From the NCBI GenBank assembly GCA_028281985.1, contig JANQIU010000079.1, positions 1-40,871 on the forward strand: a stretch of DNA of 40,871 bases. The letters are read 5' to 3'. Positions 8,390 to 18,196 of this stretch are shown here, piece after piece. Origin of the DNA: Alphaproteobacteria bacterium. Lineage in GTDB: Bacteria > Pseudomonadota > Alphaproteobacteria > DSM-16000 > Inquilinaceae. A program made the position numbers and the translations under genes. A model generated the notes under the pieces. It did no database searches. It had not been told where the DNA came from and worked only from the letters and a program-made list of their open reading frames with translations. Position 1 is the stretch's first letter, and each line of letters opens with the position of its first letter.

Positions 8390-9385
8390 TCAGCCGTCGC
8401 CGCGATGGCGGCGGCCGATGAAGTTGGTCAACAGGATCGAGCCGATCAGCACCGTGCCGATCACCACAATGGTCGCGTCCGACGTGACGCCGGTCAGGGC
8501 CAGTCCGTTCTTGAGAAGCTGGATCAGCACGAAGCCCAGCACCGTCCCGACGATGGTGCCGACACCACCGAAGATGCTGGTGCCGCCCAGCACCACGGCG
8601 GCGATCACGTCCAGCTCGAGCCCGGTGCCCATGTCGGACCGGGTCGTACTGACCCGGCTGACGAAGATGAGCCCGGCAAGCCCCGAAGCGAAACCGGAGG
8701 CGGTGTAGATGGCCAGCTTGCACCGGTCGACGGCGATGCCGGAGAAGCGGGCCGCCACCTCGTTGTGACCGATGGCATACAGGCTGCGCCCGAAGGTCGT
8801 GCGCGCCAGCACGATCCAGGCGATGACGATGGCCACCAGCAGGATCCAGAGCTGGCTGGGCACGCCCAGCACCTCGCCCTGGCCCAGGCGAAAGAACCAG
8901 TCGGGATAGCCGCGCACCGACCGGGCCTCGCTGATCCCTTCCGCCAGGCCGCGGAACAGCGCCAAGGTGGCCAGGGTGGCGATCAGCGGCGGCACCTTTG
9001 TGCGCGTGACCAGCAGCCCGTTGAAGAACCCTGCCGCGGTCCCGGTCAGCACCGCCACGACGCAGGCGACGCCCAGCGGCAGCCCCAGATTCTGCCAGCT
9101 GTAGCCCAGGACGATGGCCGACAGGCCGAGCATCGATCCCACCGACAGGTCGATGCCGCCGGTGACGATGATCATTGTCATCGGCAGGGCGACGATCGCC
9201 ACTTCGGTCATCAGCCGCCCCTGGTTCAGCAGGTTGGCCGTAGTCAGGAACACGTCGCTCTGGGTCGCCAGGACCGACAGCGACACCACCAGCAGCACCA
9301 GCAACAGGGCCTCGTGGCCGAACTGAAACCGCCGCCTGCCGGTTGCTGCGGACCGCGTTGCCGGGCCCATGTTGGTCTCGGCCAT
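8390..9385 (-). CDS. rhaQ: Rhamnose ABC importer, permease 2
   Basis: Inner-membrane permease of the CUT2/BPD_transp_2 type, 331 residues, with about ten hydrophobic segments starting at EALLLVLLVVSLSVLA. The hallmark GGIDLSVGS of ribose/rhamnose-type permeases lies near residue 76, and GGTSIFGG with GTVLG near the C-terminus is also typical. It begins four bases after the rhaP stop, with GGAGG inside the end of rhaP, so the two are translationally linked. It pairs with RhaP as a heterodimeric channel driven by RhaT. P and Q are named by order and could be swapped. Confidence 0.85.
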   Translation of the reverse strand: MAETNMGPATRSAATGRRRFQFGHEALLLVLLVVSLSVLATQSDVFLTTANLLNQGRLMTEVAIVALPMTMIIVTGGIDLSVGSMLGLSAIVLGYSWQNLGLPLGVACVVAVLTGTAAGFFNGLLVTRTKVPPLIATLATLALFRGLAEGISEARSVRGYPDWFFRLGQGEVLGVPSQLWILLVAIVIAWIVLARTTFGRSLYAIGHNEVAARFSGIAVDRCKLAIYTASGFASGLAGLIFVSRVSTTRSDMGTGLELDVIAAVVLGGTSIFGGVGTIVGTVLGFVLIQLLKNGLALTGVTSDATIVVIGTVLIGSILLTNFIGRRHRGDG

Positions 9386-9389
9386 GGGC

Positions 9390-10372
9390 TCAGCGCCTCC
9401 GCGACATCCGGCGCCGGCGCAGGATATCCGCCAGCACGGTGACCAGGATCAGGATGCCCTGCACGGCCCGCAGCCAGTAGGGCGACAGGTTGACGAAGAT
9501 CAGCGCGGAGCCGATGGCGGCCAGCAGAACGGCGGCGAAGGTGGACCCGATGACGGTCCCGACACCGCCGAGGATACTGACCCCGCCGACCACGGAGGCG
9601 GTGATGATGGTCAGTTCCAGGTTCGGCGGGACGGTCGACTGGATGATGGAAAGCTGGGTGGCGAACAGCACGCTGGCGATGCCGACGAACACGCCATGGA
9701 TCACGAACACCTTGACGATGGTTCGTTCGCGCGAGATCCCCGACAGCCGGGCGGCTTCGGCATTGCCGCCGACGGCGTAGATCGACCGGCCGGTAACGCT
9801 GTAGCGCATCCAGATGGCGGCCCCGATCGTCAGGAAAACCATGAAGTAGATCGGCATCGGGATGTCGAAGGGCCGCATCTGCGCCAGGTGGTAGCCTTCC
9901 GGCAGATCGGTGATCCAGTCGCCGCCGGTGATGCTGATCAACCCGCCCTTCAAGATACTCAACATGCCCAACGACACGACGATCGCCGGGATCCGCAGAT
10001 AGGCGACCAGCAGCCCCATAAAGCCGGTGACCATGGCCCCGACCACCAGCGGGATCAGCCAGCACAGGATGATCGGCACGCCGCTGACCGCCAGCGACCC
10101 GCTCAATGTCGCGAGAACGCCGATCAACGACCCGACCGAAATGTCGATATTGCCGGAGACGATCACCATCGACATGCCGATGGCGGCGACCGCGATATAG
10201 GCATTGCCCAGCAGCACGCTCTGGACATTGCGCTCGGACACGAAGCGCGGATTGATGGTGCCGACGACGATCACCAGAACCACCAGCGCCAGCAGCAGCA
10301 CCGCTTCCTGGGTCGCGACGAGCCTGCGCAGGCCCGGCAGGATGCCGCCACCGGCGGTTTCGGTGACGGCGG

Positions 10373-10376
<4 letters not shown>
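9390..10376 (-). CDS. rhaP: Rhamnose ABC importer, permease 1
   Basis: CUT2-type inner-membrane permease, 328 residues, similar in layout to RhaQ. Hydrophobic segments begin at EAVLLLALVVLVIVV, followed by the family signature SGNIDISVGSLIG and a C-terminal GGVSILGGVGTVIG. It starts with GTG at 10376, overlapping the rhaT stop by four bases (GTGA), a sign of tight translational coupling and fixed subunit ratio. With RhaQ it forms the membrane pore. Confidence 0.85.
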
Positions 10377-12007
<1,631 letters not shown>

Positions 12008-12127
12008 TCTTCCTCCCATCGGTGCGCGCGCGATCGTTGCATGCCGCGCGTCTGCCGCCTCGAAAACAACACGGGCCGTCGGTCCGGCAGGGATCCTTCG
12101 ACCCTAATCCAACTCGGTCTCCAACCC

Positions 12128-12145
12128 GCCGGCCCTGTCGCCGGC
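12128..12145 (-). terminator. Hairpin downstream of rhaR
   Basis: GCCGGC (12128-12133) pairs with GCCGGC (12140-12145) around a 6-base loop, 20 bases past the rhaR stop codon. No T-run follows, so it is more likely a partial terminator or processing site than a full terminator. Confidence 0.35.
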
Positions 12146-12164
12146 CCCGGTAGCGATGCGCCGC

Positions 12165-12965
12165 TCAGGCCACCGACTGGGATTCCACCTGCCCCTCCTC
12201 CGCCACGATCAGGGCGACGCCGGCAGCGGCCAGCATATCGCGGGCAGCGGCGTCGATGCCGGGATCGGTAACGACGGTGCTGACCTTGTCCAACGCACAG
12301 ATGATCAGGCTGGACCGGCGCGCAAACTTGCTGGAGTCGACCAGCAGCACCAGGTCCTCGGCCTGTCGGATCAGCCGCTGTTCCGACTGGATGATCAGCG
12401 GATCGGACTCCATGACTCCGATCGCGGCCACCCCCTGGGCCCCCATGAACATGCGCCGGGCGAAGAAGTTCTGCGAACCGTCGGTCTCGAAGGGGCTGAG
12501 GATCAGGCTGTGCTCCTCGTAGAGCGCGCCGCTGGGCACCAGCACCGTGCTGCGCGAATGCCGTCCCAGATGCTCGGCAATGGCGAACGAGTTGGTGAAC
12601 ACCTGCAGGCGCCGGTCCGCCAGATGGTGCACCATCTGGAACGTGGTGGTGCCGCCGTTGATGATGATGCTGTCGCCGTCCTGGCACAGCGCGACCGCGG
12701 CCCTGGCGATCGCCCGTTTCCTTTCGATGTTCAGGGTTTCACTGACCTTGAACGGCCGGCCCGCCAGCCGGCTAAACTGCGGCGGATGCAAAGCCTCGGC
12801 ACCGCCGCGCACCCGGCGCAGGCGCCCGCCGACATGCAGCGCGGCGATGTCGCGGCGGATGGTCGCCTCCGACACGCCGGTCAGCTCGACCAGCTCCTGC
12901 ACGGTCACGACCGGCTGCGCCTCGACCGCCTTCAGGATCAGTCGCTGGCGTTCAACCTCGTGCAT
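12165..12965 (-). CDS. rhaR: DeoR-family transcriptional regulator of the rhamnose genes
   Basis: Predicted repressor that senses a rhamnose-derived sugar phosphate. 266 residues: an N-terminal DeoR winged helix-turn-helix (about 3-57, core VQELVELTGVSEATIRRDI), then a DeoR C-terminal sensor domain with INGGTTTFQM and a phosphosugar-binding fold. The start at 12965 is chosen by domain fit; upstream in-frame residues look non-coding and the ribosome site is weak. Divergent from rhaD, with 213 bases carrying repeated TCAATC/GATTGA half-sites. In rhizobia RhaR is likewise a DeoR-type negative regulator of a rha locus. It may also control the rhaT operon from the same region by read-through. Confidence 0.85.
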   Translation of the reverse strand: MHEVERQRLILKAVEAQPVVTVQELVELTGVSEATIRRDIAALHVGGRLRRVRGGAEALHPPQFSRLAGRPFKVSETLNIERKRAIARAAVALCQDGDSIIINGGTTTFQMVHHLADRRLQVFTNSFAIAEHLGRHSRSTVLVPSGALYEEHSLILSPFETDGSQNFFARRMFMGAQGVAAIGVMESDPLIIQSEQRLIRQAEDLVLLVDSSKFARRSSLIICALDKVSTVVTDPGIDAAARDMLAAAGVALIVAEEGQVESQSVA

Positions 12966-13178
12966 CCGACCCGTGCATCCGTCCGCTCCGCTGTCATCCG
13001 CCCAGACTGGGCACATTTGCGAGGCGCGTCAATCAGTTTTCGTCATTTCCGATCAATCGGACCGGCAATATTGACGGGATCTGACCGAACATGATTGACT
13101 GAAGCATATGCAACAAAGCCCGGCCGCCGCAAACCTCACACCGGCAGAGCCGCGACGCCACCAGGGAGCACGACAGCG
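12966..13178. promoter_or_regulatory. rhaR-rhaD divergent control region with putative RhaR half-sites
   Basis: Holds four TCAA/TTGA-type half-sites in 70 bases: GTCAATCA (13028-13035), GATCAATC (13051-13058), ATTGAC (13070-13075) and TGATTGAC (13092-13099). The first and last are exact reverse complements over eight bases. TTGACG at 13071 could be a plus-strand -35, but no good -10 pairs with it. DeoR-family repressors often bind such repeated sites in divergent promoters; assignment to RhaR is inferred. Confidence 0.45.
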
Positions 13179-15260
13179 ATGGACGATCACGGTGCCACCA
13201 ACCTGCTCGACGACCGCTGGGATGCGCAGGCGGCCGCGGATCTCGATGAAGCGGGACTGCTGCTCTACCGCTCCAATCTTCTGGGTGCCGACAAGCGGAT
13301 CACCAACTACGGCGGCGGCAATACCTCGGCGAAGGTAAGCGAGCAGGATCCATTGACCGGCGCGGCCGTAGAGGTCCTGTGGGTCAAGGGCTCGGGCGGC
13401 GATGTCGGCACGATGAAGCGAGACGGCTTCGCCACGCTGTACATGGACAAGCTGCAGGCCCTGAAAGGCCTGTACCGCGGGCCGGACCATGAGGACGAGA
13501 TGGTCGGCTACCTGCCCCATTGCACCTTCAACCTGAACCCGCGGGCGGCGTCGATCGACACGCCGCTGCACGCCTATGTCCCCTACCCCCATGTCGACCA
13601 CATGCACCCCGATGCGGCGATCGCCATCGCCGCGACCGCCAACAGCCGCGAACTGACCCGCGAGGTCTGGGGCGAGGAGATCGGCTGGCTGCCGTGGCGC
13701 CGGCCCGGTTTCGAGCTTGGCCTTTGGCTGGAGCGCTTCGTCGCGGAGAACCCGAACGCCAAGGGCGTCCTGCTGGCCAGCCATGGCCTGTTCACCTGGG
13801 GGGCGACGTCGCGCGACTGCTACCGTCAGACGCTCGAAAGCATCAACAAGGCCATCGCCTGGCTGGCCGAGCGAACGGCCGGAAAGGCCATTTTCGGGGG
13901 CGCCCGGCTGGATCAGCAGCCGGCGGCCGACCGCCGGGCGACAGCCGCCCGGCTGATGCCGGGGCACCGCGGCCTGGTGGGCGTGGACGAACCGAAGATC
14001 GGCCATTTCGACGACAGCGCCCCGGTGCTGGAATTCGTCGATGCGCAGGATATGGAGACGCTGGCCGCGCTAGGCACCAGTTGTCCCGACCACTTCCTGC
14101 GCACCAAGATCCGCCCGATGGTGGTCGAGGCCGATGCATCGCCGGATGCTTTGCGCGACCGGATCGGCGACTACCGGGCTGCCTATGCGGGCTACTACGA
14201 TCGCTGCCGACATCCGGACAGCCCGGCCCTGCGGGACCCCAATCCGGTCGTCTACCTGGTGCCCGGCGTCGGCATGATCACCTTCGCCAAGGACAAGCCG
14301 ACCGCGCGCATCGCCGGCGAGTTCTACGTCAACGCCATCAACGTGATGCGCGGGGCCGCCACGGTCGACAGCTATGTCGGGCTGTCGGAGCAGGAAGCCT
14401 TCAACATCGAGTACTGGCTGCTGGAGGAGGCCAAGCTGCGCCGCATGCCCAAGCCCCGGCCGCTGACCGGCAAGGTGGCGCTGGTGACCGGCGGCGGCGG
14501 CGGCATCGGCAGCGCCATCGCCGAGCGGCTGCTGCAGGAAGGCGCCTGTGTGGTGCTGGCGGATATCGATGCCGCCGCCCTGGACGCGGTGGGCGCGGCG
14601 CTGTCCGGCCAGCACGGCAAGGACCAGGTCCGCACCGTCACCATGGACGTGACCGACGAAGCGGCGGTCCAGCGCAGTTTCCAGGATGCCCTGGTCGCCT
14701 ATGGCGGGCTCGACATCGTCGTCTCCAACGCCGGCATCTCCTCCGCGGCGCCCGTGGAGGACACGGACCTGTCGCTGTGGCAGCGCAATGTCGACATCCT
14801 GGCAACCGGCTACTTCCTGGTGGCGCGCGAAGCGTTCCGGACGATGAAGGCCCAGGGGCTAGGCGGATCGATCGTCTTCATTGCCTCCAAGAACGCCCTT
14901 GCCGCGTCACCGAACGCCTCGGCCTACTGCACCGCCAAGGCGGCGGAAGTACATCTGGCCCGCTGTCTCGCCCTGGAAGGCGCCGGATCCGGCATCCGGG
15001 TCAACGTGATCAACCCCGACGCGGTCCTTCAGGGATCGAAAATCTGGCAAGGAGAGTGGCGCGAACAACGTGCGGCCGCATACAATCTGGCACCTGACCA
15101 GCTTGAAGAGCACTATCGCCAACGAAGCCTGCTGAAACGCAGCGTCCTGCCCGCCGATGTGGCCGAGGCCGCCTACTTCCTGGCATCGGACATGTCGGCC
15201 AAATCGACCGGCAACATCATCAACGTGGATGCCGGCAACGCCCAGTCCTTCACCCGCTGA
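13179..15260 (+). CDS. rhaD: Bifunctional rhamnulose-1-phosphate aldolase / short-chain dehydrogenase
   Basis: Cleaves L-rhamnulose-1-phosphate to dihydroxyacetone phosphate and L-lactaldehyde and, with its fused dehydrogenase, can oxidise or reduce the aldehyde. 693 residues. The N-terminal class II aldolase domain (about 20-420) has KGSGGD, metal-ligand candidates His141 and His143 in VDHMHPDA, and LLASHGLFTWG. The C-terminal short-chain dehydrogenase (about 430-693) has the cofactor loop TGGGGGIG (437-444), SNAG, and catalytic Tyr583 and Lys587 in AYCTAKAA. The ATG at 13179 matches where homology begins; an earlier TTG at 13095 would add a low-complexity extension. First gene of the rightward rhaD-rhaI unit. 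This fusion is typical of the alphaproteobacterial locus. Confidence 0.92.
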   Translation: MDDHGATNLLDDRWDAQAAADLDEAGLLLYRSNLLGADKRITNYGGGNTSAKVSEQDPLTGAAVEVLWVKGSGGDVGTMKRDGFATLYMDKLQALKGLYRGPDHEDEMVGYLPHCTFNLNPRAASIDTPLHAYVPYPHVDHMHPDAAIAIAATANSRELTREVWGEEIGWLPWRRPGFELGLWLERFVAENPNAKGVLLASHGLFTWGATSRDCYRQTLESINKAIAWLAERTAGKAIFGGARLDQQPAADRRATAARLMPGHRGLVGVDEPKIGHFDDSAPVLEFVDAQDMETLAALGTSCPDHFLRTKIRPMVVEADASPDALRDRIGDYRAAYAGYYDRCRHPDSPALRDPNPVVYLVPGVGMITFAKDKPTARIAGEFYVNAINVMRGAATVDSYVGLSEQEAFNIEYWLLEEAKLRRMPKPRPLTGKVALVTGGGGGIGSAIAERLLQEGACVVLADIDAAALDAVGAALSGQHGKDQVRTVTMDVTDEAAVQRSFQDALVAYGGLDIVVSNAGISSAAPVEDTDLSLWQRNVDILATGYFLVAREAFRTMKAQGLGGSIVFIASKNALAASPNASAYCTAKAAEVHLARCLALEGAGSGIRVNVINPDAVLQGSKIWQGEWREQRAAAYNLAPDQLEEHYRQRSLLKRSVLPADVAEAAYFLASDMSAKSTGNIINVDAGNAQSFTR

Positions 15261-15303
15261 TCCCAGGGGGCCGTCGGGCCGGGCAGATCCATGGGGAAGT
15301 ATC

Positions 15304-16587
15304 ATGATCGAGCCCGGCGTCATCGCACAGGAGAACGAGCGTCTTCTACCCGGCCATGAGGCGGACTTCGCCGCCCTGGGCGAGCATCTGGACCGGCGCG
15401 GCGTCGACATCGCCACGGTGGTCGACAAGGTGGCCGCATTCTCGGTGGCCGTGCCCTCCTGGGGCGTCGGTACCGGCGGCACCCGATTCGCCCGGTTCCC
15501 GGGCCCCGGCGAACCCCGCGACATTTACGACAAGCTGGACGACTGCGCCGTCATCCATCAACTGACGCAGACCACGCCGCGGGTCTCGCTGCACATCCCC
15601 TGGGACCGGCCGGACGACCCCGCCAGATTGAAGGCCCATGCCGCCGAGCGCGGCTTGGGCTTCGATGCGATCAACTCCAACACCTTCCAGGACCAATCAG
15701 GGCAGCTGCGCTCCTACAAGTTCGGATCGCTGTCCCACACCGACCCGCGAACTCGGACCCAGGCGGTCGCCCACAATCTCGACTGCATCGAGATCGGCCA
15801 GGCGGTCGGTTCCACCGCATTGACGGTGTGGATCGCCGACGGGTCGAACTTTCCCGGTCAAAGCCATTTCTCCCGTACTTTCGACCGGTATCTGGAGTCC
15901 CTCAGCCGCATCTATGCCGGGCTGCCGAGTGACTGGCGGCTCTTCGTCGAGCACAAGCTGTTCGAACCGGCGTTCTATTCGACCGTGATCCAGGATTGGG
16001 GATCCAGCTACCTGGCCGCCACCCGCGTCGGCGACCGGGCGTTCTGCCTGGTGGATCTGGGGCACCACGCGCCAAACACCAATATCGAGATGATCGTCGC
16101 CCGGCTGATCCACACCGGAAAGCTGGGCGGTTTCCACTTCAACGATTCCAAGTATGGCGACGACGACCTGGATGCCGGATCGGTCAGCCCCTACCGGCTG
16201 TTTCTGGTGCTGAACGAACTGGTCGACGCCGAGGATCGGGCGATCCCGGATTTCAAACCGGCGCATATGATCGACCAGTCGCACAACGTCACCGATCCCA
16301 TCGAAAGCCTGATGGTCAGCGCATCCGAGATCCGGCGGGCCTATGCCCAGGCCCTGCTGGTCGACCGGGCGGCCCTGGCGTTCTGCCAGGACGGCAACGA
16401 CGCCCTGCTGGCGTCGGAGACGCTGAAGCGCGCTTTCCGGACCGATGTCGAGCCGATCCTGGCGGAGGCGCGCCGCCGCACCGGCGGGGCCATCGATCCG
16501 GTGGCCACCTATCGCGCCGCCGGGTACCGGGCGACGGTTGCAGCAGCGCGTCCGGCGGCTCGAAGCGGCGGCGGCGGGATCATCTGA
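15304..16587 (+). CDS. rhaI: L-rhamnose isomerase (RhaI type)
   Basis: Metal-dependent isomerisation of L-rhamnose to L-rhamnulose. 427 residues, close to the Pseudomonas stutzeri-type enzyme and unlike enterobacterial RhaA. TIM-barrel markers: SLHIPWD (95-101), Glu216 in FVEHKLFEP, Asp251 in VDLGHHAPNTN, and His278/Asp281 in GFHFNDSKYGDDD, all fitting the two-metal site. The ATG at 15304 has GGGGAA six bases upstream. It follows rhaD by 43 bases and precedes the BtuF-like gene by 20, so the three probably share a transcript. The Gly-rich C-terminal tail looks disordered. Confidence 0.92.
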   Translation: MIEPGVIAQENERLLPGHEADFAALGEHLDRRGVDIATVVDKVAAFSVAVPSWGVGTGGTRFARFPGPGEPRDIYDKLDDCAVIHQLTQTTPRVSLHIPWDRPDDPARLKAHAAERGLGFDAINSNTFQDQSGQLRSYKFGSLSHTDPRTRTQAVAHNLDCIEIGQAVGSTALTVWIADGSNFPGQSHFSRTFDRYLESLSRIYAGLPSDWRLFVEHKLFEPAFYSTVIQDWGSSYLAATRVGDRAFCLVDLGHHAPNTNIEMIVARLIHTGKLGGFHFNDSKYGDDDLDAGSVSPYRLFLVLNELVDAEDRAIPDFKPAHMIDQSHNVTDPIESLMVSASEIRRAYAQALLVDRAALAFCQDGNDALLASETLKRAFRTDVEPILAEARRRTGGAIDPVATYRAAGYRATVAAARPAARSGGGGII

Positions 16588-16607
16588 CCCGGTTCGAACA
16601 CGGCCCG

Positions 16608-17456
16608 ATGGGCGGTGCCGACACGCCAGACGGTGACGGTGACCGACTTTGGGTCGATGCGGTGGGTCGCGCCCACCCGCGGTCGGCGGACGGGCCCCGG
16701 ATCGTGTCGCTGGTGCCCAGCCTGACCGAACTGCTCTTCGACCTGGATCTGGGCGCCAGCGTCGTTGGCCGCACACGCTACTGCACCCAGCCGGCAGGCC
16801 CGGTGTCGGAGGTACCGACCCTCGGCGGCACCAAGCAGCCGGATGTGGAGCGGCTGCTGTCCCTGCACCCCAGCCACGTCCTGGTCAATGTCGACGAGAA
16901 CTCCAAGACAACGGTCGAGGCGATCGCCAGCGCGGGCGTTTCGGTCATCGCCACGCATCCGAACGCGCCGATGGACAATCTCGCGCTCTATCGGCTGTTG
17001 GGCGGCGTTTTCGGCCGCATGGCAGCCGCCGAACGGCTGGCCGAGGCGTTTCTTGCGGCACACCGGCGCCTGGTTGGGGCTTCCAAAGACTGGCCGGAGC
17101 GACGGGTGCTGTACCTCATCTGGCGCAAGCCGTGGATGACGGTCCGGGCCGACACCTACATCGGCCAGATGCTGTCCCTGGCCCGATACGATGTGCGGGG
17201 CACGGGTGCCGGCGACCGTCGCTACCCGACAGTCACCATGAGCGACCAGCTCCTCGACGCCGTCGACCTGGTGCTGTTTCCAAGCGAGCCCTTCGCCTTC
17301 GCTGCCCGGCACATCGACGCATTCCGCCAGGAATGGGGACGGCCGGGCCTGAGCTTGGCGCCGATCGATGGCAGTATGGTGTCCTGGTACGGCAGCCGGG
17401 CGATCCGCGGCCTCGACTACCTGCGGGACTTCCGCCGGACGCTGGACCGGCAGTAG
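16608..17456 (+). CDS. BtuF-like helical-backbone metal/cobalamin-binding protein, no signal peptide
   Basis: A 282-residue type III substrate-binding fold, as in the vitamin B12 binder BtuF and iron-siderophore binders. Seen: IVSLVPSLTELLFDLDLG at the domain start, GGTKQPDVERLLSLHPSHVLV, then the long backbone helix around FLAAHRRL and a second lobe with LYLIWRKPWMTV. No signal peptide or lipobox precedes the fold: the first 30 residues are polar and acidic. It therefore looks cytoplasmic unless the true start is missed, and no ABC partner lies nearby. It follows rhaI by 20 bases. No clear ribosome site is visible, so translation may be coupled to rhaI. The ligand is not certain. Confidence 0.75.
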   Translation: MGGADTPDGDGDRLWVDAVGRAHPRSADGPRIVSLVPSLTELLFDLDLGASVVGRTRYCTQPAGPVSEVPTLGGTKQPDVERLLSLHPSHVLVNVDENSKTTVEAIASAGVSVIATHPNAPMDNLALYRLLGGVFGRMAAAERLAEAFLAAHRRLVGASKDWPERRVLYLIWRKPWMTVRADTYIGQMLSLARYDVRGTGAGDRRYPTVTMSDQLLDAVDLVLFPSEPFAFAARHIDAFRQEWGRPGLSLAPIDGSMVSWYGSRAIRGLDYLRDFRRTLDRQ

Positions 17457-17458
17457 CG

Positions 17459-17486
17459 GCATCGCCGAACGACAAAGGGGCGATGC
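17459..17486. terminator. Possible bidirectional terminator hairpin between the BtuF-like gene and infC
   Basis: Arms GCATCGCC (17459-17466) and GGCGATGC (17479-17486) are perfect 8-bp complements with a 12-base loop, located between two convergent genes just after the BtuF-like stop. There is no T-run on either strand, so confidence is limited. Confidence 0.35.
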
Positions 17487-17543
17487 GCCGGTCTACTTGC
17501 ACCGGGAACACCGCCCCCATCTGAGAATGGGCTGTCGCGTCCG

Positions 17544-18080
17544 TTACTTCGGCGTCAGCACCATGATCATCTGCCGGCCCTCCATGCGGGGCATCTGCTC
17601 GACCTTGCAGGCTTCCTGCAGCTCATCGCGAACCCGGATCAGGACATTCATGCCCAGCTCCTGGTGCGCCAGTTCACGGCCGCGAAACCGCATGGTGACT
17701 TTGACCTTGTCGCCCTCGTCAATGAAGCGGCGGGCATTTCGCATCTTCACATTGTAATCGTTATCGTCAATATTTGGGCGCAGCTTGATTTCCTTGACGT
17801 CGACCGTCTTCTGGCGCTTTCGCTGCTCATTCTTCTTTTTCTGCTGCTCGTATTTGAATTTGCCGAAGTCGAGCACTTTTACGACTGGCGGGTCGGCGTT
17901 CGGGCTCACCTCCACCAGATCAAGGCCCACACTATCGGCGATCGACTGGGCTTCCCGGATCGGTACCACCCCCCGCATCTCGCCATCCGCATCGACGAGG
18001 CGAACACTCGGCACGTCGATCTGTTCGTTCACACGCGGCCCATCGCGGGTCGGCTGAACGGGTCCCGTTGGCCTGGGTAT
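17544..18080 (-). CDS. infC: Translation initiation factor IF-3, ATA start codon
   Basis: Binds the 30S subunit and enforces start-codon and initiator-tRNA selection. 178 residues from the proposed start, close to the 180 of E. coli. The N-terminal domain begins with [19 protein letters not shown], the linker is the Lys-rich [16 protein letters not shown], and the C-terminal domain holds [14 protein letters not shown] and [16 protein letters not shown] at 18032 would drop the conserved RDGPR segment. Reading upstream in frame, the only well-placed start is ATA at 18078-18080, six bases after a perfect AAGGAGG. Non-AUG infC starts allow IF-3 to repress its own translation (established for AUU in E. 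coli). It lies 116 bases after thrS; rpmI and rplT are not adjacent. Confidence 0.88.
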   Translation of the reverse strand: MPRPTGPVQPTRDGPRVNEQIDVPSVRLVDADGEMRGVVPIREAQSIADSVGLDLVEVSPNADPPVVKVLDFGKFKYEQQKKKNEQRKRQKTVDVKEIKLRPNIDDNDYNVKMRNARRFIDEGDKVKVTMRFRGRELAHQELGMNVLIRVRDELQEACKVEQMPRMEGRQMIMVLTPK

Positions 18081-18086
18081 AGATAT

Positions 18087-18093
18087 CCTCCTT
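18087..18093 (-). promoter_or_regulatory. infC: Consensus Shine-Dalgarno that decides the infC ATA start
   Basis: AAGGAGG on the minus strand, six bases before ATA at 18080-18078. No ATG, GTG or TTG is in frame at a usable distance; the next candidate is a GTG 54 bases downstream of the site. Confidence 0.7.
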
Positions 18094-18196
18094 CAATCGT
18101 TGCGCCGTGCCCCGACAGCCCCATGCCGGCGGGGTCACGGTCAAAAACGGGCTTGGTCGCCTTCTTTGCAGGCACACCGAATGCCGCCGCTCGGCC

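Noticed and set aside
13095-13178. A longer rhaD starting at TTG 13095
   Set aside because: It would add 28 low-complexity residues with no ribosome site, within the putative operator region.
17544-18032. A shorter infC starting at GTG 18032
   Set aside because: It would remove the conserved RDGPR segment and leave a perfect Shine-Dalgarno upstream unused.
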